NCBI RefSeq assembly: GCF_040611135.1
Contig: NZ_JBEXNL010000002.1
Span: 124,001 to 188,000, forward strand
Direction: 5' to 3'
Length of the DNA: 64,000 nt
Source: Tsukamurella sp040611135
GTDB lineage: Bacteria > Actinomycetota > Actinomycetes > Mycobacteriales > Mycobacteriaceae
Part shown: positions 50,079 to 60,086 of the stretch, piece by piece
Layout of the letters: every line of letters starts with the position of its first letter
Position numbering within the stretch: the first letter of the stretch is position 1
The notes under the pieces: generated by a model
Database searches by the model: none
Seen by the model: the letters and a program-made list of their open reading frames with translations, nothing else
Told to the model about the DNA's origin: nothing
Position numbers and translations under genes: made by a program

Positions 50079-50787
50079 TCAGCGTGATGACGCCGCAGAG
50101 CACGCCGGCGGCGAGGATGACCTGCGGGCCGGTCACGACCGAGCCGATGGCGCCGCCCACCGCGGCGCCGAGGACGAACCCGGCGTACACCAGGGCGTAG
50201 CCGAGCCAGTCGAAGACGGTGCCGTTGCCGGTCGCGTGCCGCTCGATGCCCTGCCCGAGCTTGACCAGCGTGCCCGTCACGTACGAGAGGGGCACCGAGA
50301 CCTCGCCGTTCTTGGTGAAGGACGTGTTCAGTGCTCCCAGCGAGAAGGTGATGATCAGGATGGGGACGAAGCGCACCTGAGGCTCCGCGAAGCCGTCGAG
50401 GACGAAGTCCGTGGCCGACGCGACCAGCAGGCCCGCCGTGGTGAGCACCGTCGGGCCGTGCGGGTGGCCGTGCCAGAAGTAGCGGCGGCAGATCGACGCC
50501 ACCACGACACCCGTCACGAAGGCGATGATGAGGGCGGTCGCGGCGAGCGCGCCGGCACCCGCGATCCGCTGCGCATCGGCGGCCTTGAACCAGGTGAGTA
50601 CCGCGCGCTCGGTGTTGCCCGTCATGAAGGTCACGAAGTACCCCGCGGAGTGCAGGAAGGCGACCGCGCCGACCATGCCCGCCATGCCGGCGAGGAGCCA
50701 GGACAGGCGTGCGTCGGGTCCGATCGCGGCGTCCCGGGAGACGACTGGGCGGGGCTTCGTGGGCTGTTGCTCCGTCGGGGTGGTCAT
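50038..50787 (-). CDS. YoaK/DUF1275 family membrane protein
   Basis: 249 aa, six or seven helices. FLHSAGYFVTFMTGNTERAVL and later SFTKNGEVSVPLSYVTGTLVKLGQGI are the duplicated TGN/TGT motifs typical of DUF1275. A GGGGA ribosome-binding site precedes the ATG. Transport function suspected for the family, not shown. Confidence 0.85.
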   Translation of the reverse strand: MTTPTEQQPTKPRPVVSRDAAIGPDARLSWLLAGMAGMVGAVAFLHSAGYFVTFMTGNTERAVLTWFKAADAQRIAGAGALAATALIIAFVTGVVVASICRRYFWHGHPHGPTVLTTAGLLVASATDFVLDGFAEPQVRFVPILIITFSLGALNTSFTKNGEVSVPLSYVTGTLVKLGQGIERHATGNGTVFDWLGYALVYAGFVLGAAVGGAIGSVVTGPQVILAAGVLCGVITLITFLHSDRRTLLG

Positions 50788-50889
50788 TCCCCATGGTTAC
50801 CGACGGTGAGCGGCCGTCGCCGCCCGGCCGCACCGATTCACACTCGGGCCCTGGTGGGAGGGCGGTCACACCGTGTGCCCACGTCGCGA

Positions 50890-51411
50890 TCAGCCGAGCG
50901 GCGGGTCCGCGGCGAGGAAGTCGCGCTGGAAGACGCCCATGAGCCGCGCATCGCGGTACCGACCGTTCGAGAAGAACTGCTCGCGCAGCAGCCCTTCCTC
51001 GGTGAACCCCAGCTTCTCGTAGACGTGCGCCGCCTTCTCGTTGGCGACGTCCACGTAGAGGTACACCTTGTGCAGGTTGAGGATCCGGAACGCGTAGTCG
51101 AGCGCCCTGCGGGTGGCGACGCTCGCGTAGCCGCGCCCCTGTTGCGCCGGTGCCACGATGATCTGGAACTCGCAGTTCCGGTGGATGACGTTGATCTCGA
51201 CGAGCTCGACCAGGCCCACCGGCAGTCCGTCGTTCTCGATGATGAATCGACGCTCGCGCTCGTCGTGGATGTGCCGCTCGTAGATGTCTTCGAGCTCGGC
51301 CAGCGCGTCGAAGGGCTCCTCGAACCAGTACGACATCACCGCCCGGTCGTTGAACAGGCCGTGTACGAACCGCAGGTCCGTGCGTTCCATGGCGCGCAGC
51401 TGGACGGTCAT
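50890..51411 (-). CDS. speG: Spermidine/spermine N1-acetyltransferase (SpeG-like GNAT)
   Basis: 173 aa, the SpeG size. VQLRAMERTDLRFVHGLFND start, FEEPFDALAELEDIYERHIHDERERRFIIE allosteric region, and acetyl-CoA loop QQGRGYASVATRRAL. Acetylates polyamines to prevent toxicity. A TACGCT -10 box seven bases upstream of ATG 51411 predicts a leaderless mRNA. Confidence 0.85.
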   Translation of the reverse strand: MTVQLRAMERTDLRFVHGLFNDRAVMSYWFEEPFDALAELEDIYERHIHDERERRFIIENDGLPVGLVELVEINVIHRNCEFQIIVAPAQQGRGYASVATRRALDYAFRILNLHKVYLYVDVANEKAAHVYEKLGFTEEGLLREQFFSNGRYRDARLMGVFQRDFLAADPPLG

Positions 51412-51454
51412 GCGCCTCAGCGTAGTTGTCAGTGGGGCGTCGTAGCGTGCGCTC

Positions 51455-52024
51455 ATGGACATGGGGATGGACCTGGAAGCGGCCGGCGCACTCGAGTTCG
51501 AATTGCACCTGGGTGCTGCACAGTGGGCGGAGTACGAGCATCCGCGGTGCGGTACGTATCGCTGTACGGCGGCCGACTGGTATCCGGCGGTGCGGGGCCT
51601 GCTCGACGACCGCGCGTCGCCCGACGCCGATCCGGATGACGACTACTTCCTCACGATGTCGGTGGTGGGACCGGCGTCCGCGGGCGACGGCGGGGCGGCT
51701 GTCGACGTCGGTCGATGGCGGGTGCCGTTCGTCCAGGTGCTTTCGAAGGCGGGGCACGGATTCATCGCGGAGTTCGGTGTCCAGGGCGCAGACGGCCTGA
51801 ACGAGCGAAACCTGCAGCTGTGGCGCCGGCACGTATCGCCTCAGGAGCTCGCCCTGCACGTGGGGGACGAGCACGCCGACGACGCTACGTGCGCCTACAT
51901 GACGCATTCCCTGCGCGTGGCGTTGTGCCTCTTCCGGAGCTTCGTTGAGCGGCGGGACCTCTCAAGGCACTTCGAGCTGCTCACCTCGTGGCCAGTGGAA
52001 GCGCGGGATACGCGCCTCTGCTGA
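51455..52024 (+). CDS. Conserved hypothetical protein
   Basis: 189 aa, acidic. WAEYEHPRCGTYRCTAADWYPAV and WRRHVSPQELALHVGDEHADDATCAYMTHSLRVALCLF are the most structured parts; five Cys, no membrane helix or signal peptide. A TAGCGT -10 box six bases before ATG (leaderless), sharing a 43-bp divergent spacer with speG. Function not recognised. Confidence 0.5.
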   Translation: MDMGMDLEAAGALEFELHLGAAQWAEYEHPRCGTYRCTAADWYPAVRGLLDDRASPDADPDDDYFLTMSVVGPASAGDGGAAVDVGRWRVPFVQVLSKAGHGFIAEFGVQGADGLNERNLQLWRRHVSPQELALHVGDEHADDATCAYMTHSLRVALCLFRSFVERRDLSRHFELLTSWPVEARDTRLC

Positions 52025-52025
52025 T

Positions 52026-52409
52026 CTACGCGATGAGACCGACCGTCAGCGCGATCACGGCGACCAGGGGTGCGGAACCCTGGACGATCGCCGCGCGGAG
52101 CTTGGTCCGATCCGATAGCGCGAGGACCAGCGCCGCCGCGAGCATCGAGCCGACGCCCACGAGGATCAGGGTCGCGCCGACGGCGCGCTGCGGCCCGAAC
52201 AGCGCGAGGCCGAGGAACACCGCCACCGCGAGGAACAGGTTGTAGAAACCCTGGTTGAAGGCGAGCGGACGGGTGACCTCCGCCGTCTCGGCGGTCGTGC
52301 CGAAGGTCGCGCGGGAGCGCGGCGACGTCCACGCGATCGATTCCAAGTAGAAGATGAAGCAGTGCACGAGCGCGGCGATGGCGGCGACCACGAGTCCGGC
52401 GGGGATCAT
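52026..52409 (-). CDS. DUF1304 membrane protein
   Basis: 127 aa, four helices. LVHCFIFYLESIAWTSPRSRATFG and NQGFYNLFLAVAVFLGLAL are diagnostic of the DUF1304 family. Role unknown. Stop lies one base after the convergent neighbour's stop. Confidence 0.82.
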   Translation of the reverse strand: MIPAGLVVAAIAALVHCFIFYLESIAWTSPRSRATFGTTAETAEVTRPLAFNQGFYNLFLAVAVFLGLALFGPQRAVGATLILVGVGSMLAAALVLALSDRTKLRAAIVQGSAPLVAVIALTVGLIA

Positions 52410-52453
52410 GTGTTCATCATGGCCGATGTCCGCCCGTCCGGCGCCCGCCCGGG

Positions 52454-52484
52454 CTGAACCGGCCCCGGCACCGTCGCGTAGGAT
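52454..52484 (+). promoter_or_regulatory. Candidate promoter of tig
   Basis: TAGGAT at 52479-52484 as -10, with TGAACC about 18 bases upstream as a weak -35. It would give an 85-90 base leader before the GTG at 52579. GC-rich inverted repeats (CGTGGGCCC ... GGGGCCC) lie in that leader. Confidence 0.35.
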
Positions 52485-52578
52485 CGTCCGAGTGCCGTGG
52501 GCCCGACGGGGCCCCGTGCTGCCCGCAGGAAACCGCACATCAGGCGGCGTCCTGCTGATACCAACCCGAGGAGAACGA

Positions 52579-54000
52579 GTGAAGAGCACCGTCGAGCAGC
52601 TGAGCCCGACTCGCGTCCGCCTGAGCGTCGAGGTTCCCTTCGACGAGCTCGCGCCCGATTTCGAGCGCGCCTACGCGACGCTCGCCGACCAGGTCAACAT
52701 CCCCGGCTTCCGCAAGGGCAAGGCCCCCGCGAAGCTGATCGAGGCGCGCGTCGGCCGCGACGCCGTGCTCTCGCAGGTGATCAACGACGCGCTGCCCGGC
52801 AAGTACAGCCAGGCCGTCCTCGACTCCGAGGTGAAGGCCCTCGGACAGCCCGAGATCGACATCGACAAGCTCGAGTACGGCGAGACCTTCTCGTTCACCG
52901 CCGAGGTGGACGTGCGCCCCGAGATCACGCTGCCCGACTACTCGGCCATCGAGGTCGAGGTCCCGTCGCTCGAGGTCACGGACGCCGACGTCGACGAGCA
53001 GATCGAGGGCCTGCGCGCCCGCTTCGGCACCCTCAAGGGCGTCGAGCGTGCGGTCGAGACCGGTGACTTCATCACCATCGACCTGTCGGCCACCGTCGAC
53101 GGCAAGGACGTCGAGGACGCCAAGACCACCGGCCTGTCGCACGAGGTCGGCTCCGGCAACCTCATCGACGGTCTCGACGAGGCCGTCGTCGGCCTGAAGT
53201 CGGGCGAGTCCAAGGAGTTCGCGACCACCCTCGTGGCCGGCGAGTTCGCGGGCCAGGAGGCGGACGTCACCGTCGTCGTCGACTCCGTCAAGGAGCGCGA
53301 GCTGCCGGAACTGGACGACGAGTTCGCCCAGCTGGCGAGCGAGTTCGACACCGTCGACGAGCTGCGTGCCGACCTGCGTGAGCGCGTCGAGCAGAACAAG
53401 AAGCTGGGCCAGGCCGCGGACATCCGCGACGCCGTGCTCGACAAGCTGCTCGAGTCCGTCGAGGTGCCGCTGCCCGAGGCCGTCGTCAAGGAGCAGACCG
53501 ACGCCAACGTGCACGACGTGCTGCACCAGGTGGGCCACAACGAGGAGCTCCTCGAGACCGCGCTCAAGGCGCAGGGCACCACGCGCGAGGAGTTCGAGAA
53601 CCAGGCCCGCGAGTCGGCCGAGAAGCAGGTGAAGGTCCAGCTGCTGCTCGACGCGATCGCGGACGCCCAGGACGTGCAGGTCGACCAGCAGGAGCTGCAG
53701 GAGCACATCCTGTTCCAGTCGCAGCGCTACGGCGTGCAGCCCGCCGAGTTCATCCAGCAGATCCAGCAGGCCGGGCAGCTGCCCGCCCTGTTCCAGGAGG
53801 TCCGCCGGGGCAAGGGCCTCGCGGACGTCGTGCTCGAGGTGACGGTCAAGGACGCCGACGGCAACGCCGTCGACACCAAGGCCCTGTTCGACCGTGACGA
53901 CGCCGGCGAGGAGCTCGCCGAGGAGGCCGCGTCCGAGGAGGCCGTGGTCGCCGAGGCCGAGGAGATCACCGCCGAGGACTCCGCCGCCGAAGAGAAGTAG
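52579..54000 (+). CDS. tig: Trigger factor
   Basis: 473 aa. Ribosome-binding N-domain with the signature GFRKGKAP (about residue 44), PPIase domain (about 150-240: GDFITIDLSATVDGKDVEDAK ... VGSGNLIDGLDEAVVGLKSGESKEF) and a long helical C-domain ending in a very acidic Glu/Ala tail. Folds nascent chains at the ribosome exit. GTG start has GAGGAGA at the right distance. Placed just before clpP1P2 as in mycobacteria. Confidence 0.97.
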   Translation: MKSTVEQLSPTRVRLSVEVPFDELAPDFERAYATLADQVNIPGFRKGKAPAKLIEARVGRDAVLSQVINDALPGKYSQAVLDSEVKALGQPEIDIDKLEYGETFSFTAEVDVRPEITLPDYSAIEVEVPSLEVTDADVDEQIEGLRARFGTLKGVERAVETGDFITIDLSATVDGKDVEDAKTTGLSHEVGSGNLIDGLDEAVVGLKSGESKEFATTLVAGEFAGQEADVTVVVDSVKERELPELDDEFAQLASEFDTVDELRADLRERVEQNKKLGQAADIRDAVLDKLLESVEVPLPEAVVKEQTDANVHDVLHQVGHNEELLETALKAQGTTREEFENQARESAEKQVKVQLLLDAIADAQDVQVDQQELQEHILFQSQRYGVQPAEFIQQIQQAGQLPALFQEVRRGKGLADVVLEVTVKDADGNAVDTKALFDRDDAGEELAEEAASEEAVVAEAEEITAEDSAAEEK

Positions 54001-54014
54001 TCCCGCCGCACGAT

Positions 54015-54050
54015 CGCCCCGCAGCCCCGACCGGCTGCGGGGCGTTCTGC
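54015..54050 (+). terminator. Rho-independent terminator after tig
   Basis: 10-base arms CGCCCCGCAG and CTGCGGGGCG (54015-54024, 54035-54044), 10-base loop, then GTTCT. It separates tig from clpP1P2. Confidence 0.75.
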
Positions 54051-54138
54051 CCTCAGCGGAGTGGGGCGCGCCGGGGGACGTTCCGCCCCTGCGCGTTCGT
54101 TAGTGTCGATGTCAGCAAAGAAAGGCAGGGAGCAGCGG

Positions 54139-54732
<594 letters not shown>

Positions 54733-54750
54733 CGAGAGGACTTCACTTCA

Positions 54751-55413
54751 ATGACCGACGGTTTCCCCCAGAACACGGCGCAGGGCCTGCACCTGCCGCC
54801 GCAGTCCCGCTACACGATTCCGCAGTTCTTCGAGCGCGCCGCCAACGGTGAGCAGCGGGTCATGGACCCGTACGCCAAGCTCTTCGACGAGCGCATCATC
54901 TTCCTCAAGACCCAGGTCGACGAGGTCTCGGCGAACGACGTGATGGCGCAGCTGCTGGTGCTCGAGTCCCAGGACCCGGACCGCGACATCACCCTGTACA
55001 TCAACTCGCCCGGCGGCAGCGTCTACGACGCGCTGGGCATCTACGACACGATGCAGTACGTCCACTGCGACGTCGCGACCGTCGTGCTCGGCACCGCGGC
55101 CTCCGCTGCGGCGATCCTGTTGGCCGGCGGTACGCCGGGCAAGCGCGCCGCGCTCCCCAACTCGACGGTGCTGATCCACCAGCCGCGCAGCGGCGGCGGC
55201 GCCCGTGGGCAGGTCTCGGACCTGGAGATCCAGGCGGCCGAGATCGAGCGCGTGCGCAACCGTCTCGACGAGATCCTGGCGAACCACACCGGCCAGACCT
55301 TCGAGCAGATCCGCAAGGACACCGACCGCGACAACATCCTCACGGCCGACCAGGCCAAGGAGTACGGCATCGTCGACACGGTGTTCCCGTACCGCAAGGC
55401 GTCCGCCAAGTAA
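54751..55413 (+). CDS. clpP2: ATP-dependent Clp protease proteolytic subunit 2
   Basis: 220 aa. Ser118 (GTAASAA), His143 (LIHQPRSG) and Asp194 (DRDN) form the triad. N-terminal extension (about 1-35, LHLPPQSRYTIPQFFERAANGEQR) is typical of actinobacterial ClpP2. Eighteen bp after clpP1; the two are co-transcribed and assemble into one protease, docked by ClpX or ClpC1. Confidence 0.97.
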   Translation: MTDGFPQNTAQGLHLPPQSRYTIPQFFERAANGEQRVMDPYAKLFDERIIFLKTQVDEVSANDVMAQLLVLESQDPDRDITLYINSPGGSVYDALGIYDTMQYVHCDVATVVLGTAASAAAILLAGGTPGKRAALPNSTVLIHQPRSGGGARGQVSDLEIQAAEIERVRNRLDEILANHTGQTFEQIRKDTDRDNILTADQAKEYGIVDTVFPYRKASAK

Positions 55414-55418
55414 TTCGA

Positions 55419-55481
55419 GCAGGTGGCCGGGGGCCGCGACACGCCGCGTGAGCGGGTTCCGCGGCCCCCGGCGCCACCTGC
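55419..55481 (+). terminator. Strong hairpin between clpP2 and clpX
   Basis: GCAGGTGGC plus an 11-base GC block (55419-55438) pair with the inverted sequence at 55460-55481, with a two-base bulge: about 20 bp of stem. It starts five bases after the clpP2 stop. Few T residues follow, so termination may be partial or the stem may protect the clpP1P2 message. Confidence 0.6.
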
Positions 55482-55599
55482 AGCAAGCTGTTCATATCGG
55501 TCGCCGGGAATTCGGTTCGCGGGTACCGTCGACATCAGGCGTCGGCTGCCCTCGGGACTGCGGGCAGACCAGTCATCGGCAAGGGAAGTAGGGCACGGC

Positions 55600-56874
55600 A
55601 TGGCACGGATCGGGGACGGCGCAGACCTGTTGAAGTGCTCCTTCTGCGGAAAGAGCCAGAAGCAGGTCAAGAAGCTGATCGCCGGTCCCGGCGTGTACAT
55701 CTGCGATGAGTGCATCGACCTGTGCAACGAGATCATCGAGGAGGAGCTCGCGGAGTCCAGCGATGTGAAGCTGGACGAGCTGCCCAAGCCGGTCGAGATC
55801 CGCGACTTCCTGGACAACTACGTGATCGGGCAGGACTCGGCCAAGCGGAACCTCGCGGTCGCGGTCTACAACCACTACAAGCGGATCCAGGCGGGCGAGC
55901 GCAAGGACGCGCGCGGCGAGAGCGTGGAGCTGGCGAAGTCCAACATCCTCATGCTCGGCCCCACCGGCTGCGGCAAGACCTACCTGGCGCAGACGCTGGC
56001 GAAGATGCTCAACGTGCCCTTCGCCATCGCCGATGCCACCGCGCTCACCGAGGCGGGCTACGTCGGCGAGGACGTGGAGAACATCCTCCTCAAGCTGATC
56101 CAGGCCGCCGACTACGACGTCAAGCGCGCCGAGACCGGCATCATCTACATCGACGAGGTCGACAAGATCGCGCGCAAGAGCGAGAACCCGTCGATCACGC
56201 GCGACGTGTCGGGTGAGGGCGTGCAGCAGGCGCTGCTGAAGATCCTCGAGGGCACGCAGGCCAGCGTCCCGCCGCAGGGCGGCCGCAAGCACCCGCACCA
56301 GGAGTTCATCCAGATCGACACGACGAACGTGCTGTTCATCGTGGCGGGCGCCTTCGCCGGGCTGGAGAAGGTCGTGGGCGACCGGATCGGCAAGCGGGGC
56401 CTGGGATTCGGCAACGAGGTGCGCACCAAGAGCGAGGTCGACACCGTCGACCACTTCGCCGACGTGCTGCCCGAGGACCTGATCAAGTTCGGCCTGATCC
56501 CGGAGTTCATCGGCCGTCTTCCCGTCATTGCGTCCGTGTCCAACCTGGACAAGGAGTCGCTGGTCTCGATCCTCTCGGAGCCGAAGAACGCCCTCGTCAA
56601 GCAGTATCAGCGCCTGTTCGAGATGGACGGCGTGGAGCTCGAGTTCGACGAGGAGGCCCTCGGTGCCATCGCCGATCAGGCCATCCATCGCGGTACCGGG
56701 GCCCGCGGGCTCCGCGCGATCATGGAAGAGGTCCTCAACCCCGTGATGTTCGACATCCCGTCGCGCGACGACGTGGCGAAGGTCGTGGTCACGGGCGAGA
56801 CGGTGCGCGACAATGTGCTGCCCACCATCGTGCCCCGCAAGCGCTCGCACGAGCGTCGCGAGAAGAGCGCGTAA
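55600..56874 (+). CDS. clpX: Clp protease ATP-binding subunit ClpX
   Basis: 424 aa. N-terminal zinc-binding domain with Cys13/16 (CSFC) and Cys35/38 (CDEC); AAA+ core with GPTGCGKTYLAQTLAK (Walker A), IIYIDEVDKIARK (Walker B), the GAF...GLEKVV region and RGLRAIMEE in the sensor 2 lid. Unfolds substrates into ClpP1P2. The 186-bp leader with the hairpin at its start suggests its own promoter. Confidence 0.97.
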   Translation: MARIGDGADLLKCSFCGKSQKQVKKLIAGPGVYICDECIDLCNEIIEEELAESSDVKLDELPKPVEIRDFLDNYVIGQDSAKRNLAVAVYNHYKRIQAGERKDARGESVELAKSNILMLGPTGCGKTYLAQTLAKMLNVPFAIADATALTEAGYVGEDVENILLKLIQAADYDVKRAETGIIYIDEVDKIARKSENPSITRDVSGEGVQQALLKILEGTQASVPPQGGRKHPHQEFIQIDTTNVLFIVAGAFAGLEKVVGDRIGKRGLGFGNEVRTKSEVDTVDHFADVLPEDLIKFGLIPEFIGRLPVIASVSNLDKESLVSILSEPKNALVKQYQRLFEMDGVELEFDEEALGAIADQAIHRGTGARGLRAIMEEVLNPVMFDIPSRDDVAKVVVTGETVRDNVLPTIVPRKRSHERREKSA

Positions 56875-56888
56875 CGCGCACGTCAGAA

Positions 56889-56930
56889 CTGTGCCCCCAG
56901 CCGAAACGGCTGGGGGCACAGTGTTGTTCT
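56889..56930 (+). terminator. Rho-independent terminator after clpX
   Basis: 15-base arms beginning CTGTGCCCCC (56889-56903, 56907-56921) with loop AAA, followed by TGTTGTTCT. It lies between clpX and the convergent DUF2207 gene and can serve both. Confidence 0.85.
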
Positions 56931-56931
56931 G

Positions 56932-58575
56932 TCAGGCTCGCTCGGCGGCATCGGCCTGCGCCGCGACGCCGTCGAGGACGGCGCCGAGCGTCATGAGCCC
57001 GGCGACCGGGCCCTGCGCGGAGCGGTACCAGTCCAGGGGCGCGCCGACGGTGCCGCCCCAGGTCCCGACCCATCCCCGCAGGTCGCCGAAGGCGTGCGCG
57101 TAGGGCAGGCCCCGCTCGAAGAGCAGTGCGCGCTGTTCCGGGGGCAGCGCGCCGACGTTCGTCGCGATCAGGTACTGCCGCATCCCGCCCACGCCGGCCG
57201 CCAGCCTGCTGCCCGAAACGGTCCGCTCCGGCAGCAGGAGCGCGGCCACCGTCAGACCCAGTCCGAGGATGATCACGGCGAGCGCCCAGAGCACCGTCGC
57301 CCCGACGAACGCGCAGATCAGCGCCGCGATCGCGCCGACCTCGGTCACCGCGAACGCGAGCGCCGTCCGGCGCGCGCGGGGGAGCGTGCGGACCCAGCCG
57401 CGTTCGATCACGGACGCGCGGGCCGCGGAACGGGCCCCGGACAGCGCCAGGGGCCGGGCGCCGCCCGCGAGCTCGCCGGTGGTGGTGGACTCGGCACCGT
57501 CGGGCAGGATCGCGTCGACGACGGCGCGCTCGGCGGGGGAGGCCGCGCCGTCGAGCGGCGCGCGCCGGGAGATCTGGTAGTCCCCGCCCGGCAGCTCGGC
57601 GATCCAGAGGTAGCCGCGGACCGCGAGGTCGAGCACCGTCGCGCCGATGTCGGACGGGCGCACCCGGCCGTCCACCAGGGCGCCGACCTGGCCCGGGAGG
57701 ACACCGTCGGGCGAGGCGAAGGCGACGCTGCCGCCCCGTCCACCCGCGGCGTCCGCGGGGATCAACAGGTCGGCCGTCGGACCCGCGGACCCGGCCGCCG
57801 CGTCGTCGGCGCGGCGGCGCAGGAGCGCGAATCCGGCCACGGCCAGGGCGAGGACGGTGCCCAGCGACAGTGCGACCAGCGCTGCGGTGCCGGCCTCGGC
57901 GGGGCGGGACGGGGCCGCCGAGGTGAACCTCGCGTCCGCCTTCACCGTTCCCGCGGGCAGGAGCACGGTGAAGACCGCGGCCTTGCCCCTCGGCAGTCCG
58001 GTCTGCTGCATGGAGACGTGCCCCGTGGCGTCGGTCTCGGTCATGGAGCACAGGCGCCGCTCGCCGGGACTGCCGATGCCGCAGAGCGGCGAGTCCGGCG
58101 CGGCGGCCGGCGAACCGAACGTGGCGGTGAGGCGTTCGAGGTCGACGGTGTACCCCGCGGCGATCGGCCAGGTGAACTGCTGCAGCTCCGGGCCGTTCTC
58201 CACCGTGCCGCGCACGGTGTACGCGACCTTGGTGGTGCCGCCCGGCGCGGAGACCTGCAGCGCGCCGTCGGTGACCGTCGCGGTGCCGTTCTCCGCCTTC
58301 ACGTCGGACACCGTGAAGTGCTGGACCCGGGAGCCCTCGACCTGCACGTCGAGCGGGAGACGCTGCGCCACCGCGCGACCCGTCGGTGCGGTGATCGTCG
58401 TCGTGACGGCGAGCCCGCCGTCGTCGCGGAGGTCCATCACGACGTCCACCCCGACGCCGTTCGGATCGGCCGCCGCGGGCGCGACGGCCAACAGCACCGC
58501 CAGCAGTCCCACCAGCACGATCGCCACCGGCCTCCCGAGCAGCCCGGCACCACGCATCCCTCTGTCCTCCCGCAT
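56932..58575 (-). CDS. DUF2207 membrane protein
   Basis: 547 aa. Signal peptide (about 10-36), an extracellular beta-rich domain (about 37-215) with VDVVMDLRDDGGLAVTTTITAP, a transmembrane helix (about 225-245), a cytoplasmic region and two further helices (about 400-445). Architecture and FERGLPYAHAFGDLRGWVGTW are typical of DUF2207. Start at 58575 or 58557. Function unknown; divergent from the metallopeptidase gene. Confidence 0.8.
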   Translation of the reverse strand: MREDRGMRGAGLLGRPVAIVLVGLLAVLLAVAPAAADPNGVGVDVVMDLRDDGGLAVTTTITAPTGRAVAQRLPLDVQVEGSRVQHFTVSDVKAENGTATVTDGALQVSAPGGTTKVAYTVRGTVENGPELQQFTWPIAAGYTVDLERLTATFGSPAAAPDSPLCGIGSPGERRLCSMTETDATGHVSMQQTGLPRGKAAVFTVLLPAGTVKADARFTSAAPSRPAEAGTAALVALSLGTVLALAVAGFALLRRRADDAAAGSAGPTADLLIPADAAGGRGGSVAFASPDGVLPGQVGALVDGRVRPSDIGATVLDLAVRGYLWIAELPGGDYQISRRAPLDGAASPAERAVVDAILPDGAESTTTGELAGGARPLALSGARSAARASVIERGWVRTLPRARRTALAFAVTEVGAIAALICAFVGATVLWALAVIILGLGLTVAALLLPERTVSGSRLAAGVGGMRQYLIATNVGALPPEQRALLFERGLPYAHAFGDLRGWVGTWGGTVGAPLDWYRSAQGPVAGLMTLGAVLDGVAAQADAAERA

Positions 58576-58621
58576 GGCTAGGTACGATAACGGACGTCCA
58601 GGGGTGGAGAGGGGCGCAGAC

Positions 58622-60034
58622 GTGGGGAATCCGTACGATCCGCAGGGCCGCGGCTATCCGCGTCCGGGCTCGTCCGCGGGGCGTCCGCAGCCGCGCCGCG
58701 TGCCCGTTCCGCCGCCCGCGCAGGCCCCGCGCCCCGCACCGGCGCGGGGACTCTCGGGTCAGTACCGCATCTCCTCCGGCGTCCGCAGGCCGACGGTGCC
58801 GCCCCGCCCGGCAGGCCCGGTCCGTCCGTACGCACCGAGCTACGGCCCCGGTGCCGCACGACCCGGAGTCCCGCGGCCGCAGGCGCCGCACCCCGCGTAT
58901 CGGCCCGTCCCGCAGCGACCGGTCCCCGCGGCGCCGCCGCGCGTCGTCCCGCCCGCCCAGTGGTCGATGCCCGCCCCGTACCGAGGCCCCGTCGGGCCCG
59001 TCGGGTACGGGCGCACCGTCGGCTCCGGAGCTCCGGCGTGGGCACCGGTCCCGCCCGCGCGCTCCGGCGGCGGGCCGTGGGTCGCCGTGCTGGTCGTCGC
59101 GATCGTGGTGATCATCGCGCTCCTGCTGGGCGTCGCGGTGATCGCGCTGGCGGGCAGATCGACGGTGGACACCGGTGCGTCCCCCACCGGGGCGTCGGGC
59201 GGCACCGTCACCACGACGGAGGTCACCACGACGACGTCGGCCACCACCACGAGCGCGACCGCACGGTCCGAGACCACCGGCCAGTCCGTGGCGGCCGGCA
59301 CGACCCCGACGGGAACCGCTGCGCTCCAGGGTAACCCGCTGTTCGCGAATGCGAGCGCAGGGCTGCTGACCCAGCCCTGCACCGCGGCGGGCTGGCCCTC
59401 CGACAGCGCCGCGGGCAAGCGCTTCTTCGACAGCATCGCGCCGTGCCTCGACCGGGCCTGGCAGTCCGCGACCGAGGCCGCCGGCCTGAGCTACCGCAAG
59501 CCCACCGTGCTGGTGCCGTCCGGTACCAAGCTGTCCTCGCCGTGTGGCACGACCGACCTGGCGGCGGAGAACGTGGCGGCGTTCTACTGCCCCTCGAACG
59601 AGACCCTGTACATGCCGCCCAGCGGGCTGCAGGTGGACCGCTACGGGAACCAGCCGGTGATCTACCTGTCCGTCTTCGCGCACGAGTACGGGCACCACGT
59701 GCAGCGGGTGACCGGCATCCTCGCCGCGGAGGTGCGGCTGGAACGGCAGTACGGCCGTACCTCGGATCGCGGGCTCGAGGTCTCGCGCCGCACCGAGCTG
59801 CAGGCGCAGTGCTTCAGCGGGATGCTGGTGAAGTCGGTGAGTGACACCGGTGGTCAGTTCACCAGCCGCGACTACCGGACGGCGTTCGAGGACCAGGAGC
59901 GGGGCGACCAGCCCGGCTCGGACCGCGACCACGGGACCAGCGCCCACGCCCAGGGGTGGTGGAACACCGGCTACCAGACGAATCGGCTGGCCCGGTGCAA
60001 CACGTGGGCGGCGTCGTCGAGCGACGTGGCGTGA
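58622..60034 (+). CDS. Neutral zinc metallopeptidase, membrane-anchored
   Basis: 470 aa. Pro/Arg-rich cytoplasmic N-terminus (about 1-155), one transmembrane helix (about 158-180), a Thr/Ser linker, then the peptidase domain with SVFAHEYGHHVQRVTGI (HExxH) and ELQAQCFSGML, as in the YpfJ/neutral zinc metallopeptidase family. The active site would face outside. GTG 58622 is chosen for the GGAGAGGGG upstream; ATG 58574 is possible. Confidence 0.83.
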   Translation: MGNPYDPQGRGYPRPGSSAGRPQPRRVPVPPPAQAPRPAPARGLSGQYRISSGVRRPTVPPRPAGPVRPYAPSYGPGAARPGVPRPQAPHPAYRPVPQRPVPAAPPRVVPPAQWSMPAPYRGPVGPVGYGRTVGSGAPAWAPVPPARSGGGPWVAVLVVAIVVIIALLLGVAVIALAGRSTVDTGASPTGASGGTVTTTEVTTTTSATTTSATARSETTGQSVAAGTTPTGTAALQGNPLFANASAGLLTQPCTAAGWPSDSAAGKRFFDSIAPCLDRAWQSATEAAGLSYRKPTVLVPSGTKLSSPCGTTDLAAENVAAFYCPSNETLYMPPSGLQVDRYGNQPVIYLSVFAHEYGHHVQRVTGILAAEVRLERQYGRTSDRGLEVSRRTELQAQCFSGMLVKSVSDTGGQFTSRDYRTAFEDQERGDQPGSDRDHGTSAHAQGWWNTGYQTNRLARCNTWAASSSDVA

Positions 60035-60086
60035 GCCCATCCCCGCCCGGCGGAACCGCCTCGCGTGCGCTGACTAGAATCGTGGG

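Noticed and set aside
54051..54138. ClgR operator before clpP1
   Set aside because: CGC and GCG triplets are present near 54090, but spacing and flanks do not match the described site well enough.
56789..60040. 1,083-codon open frame on the minus strand across clpX end, DUF2207 and the metallopeptidase gene
   Set aside because: Arg/Pro/Gly-rich shadow translation without domains; the real genes in this stretch have clear families and start signals.
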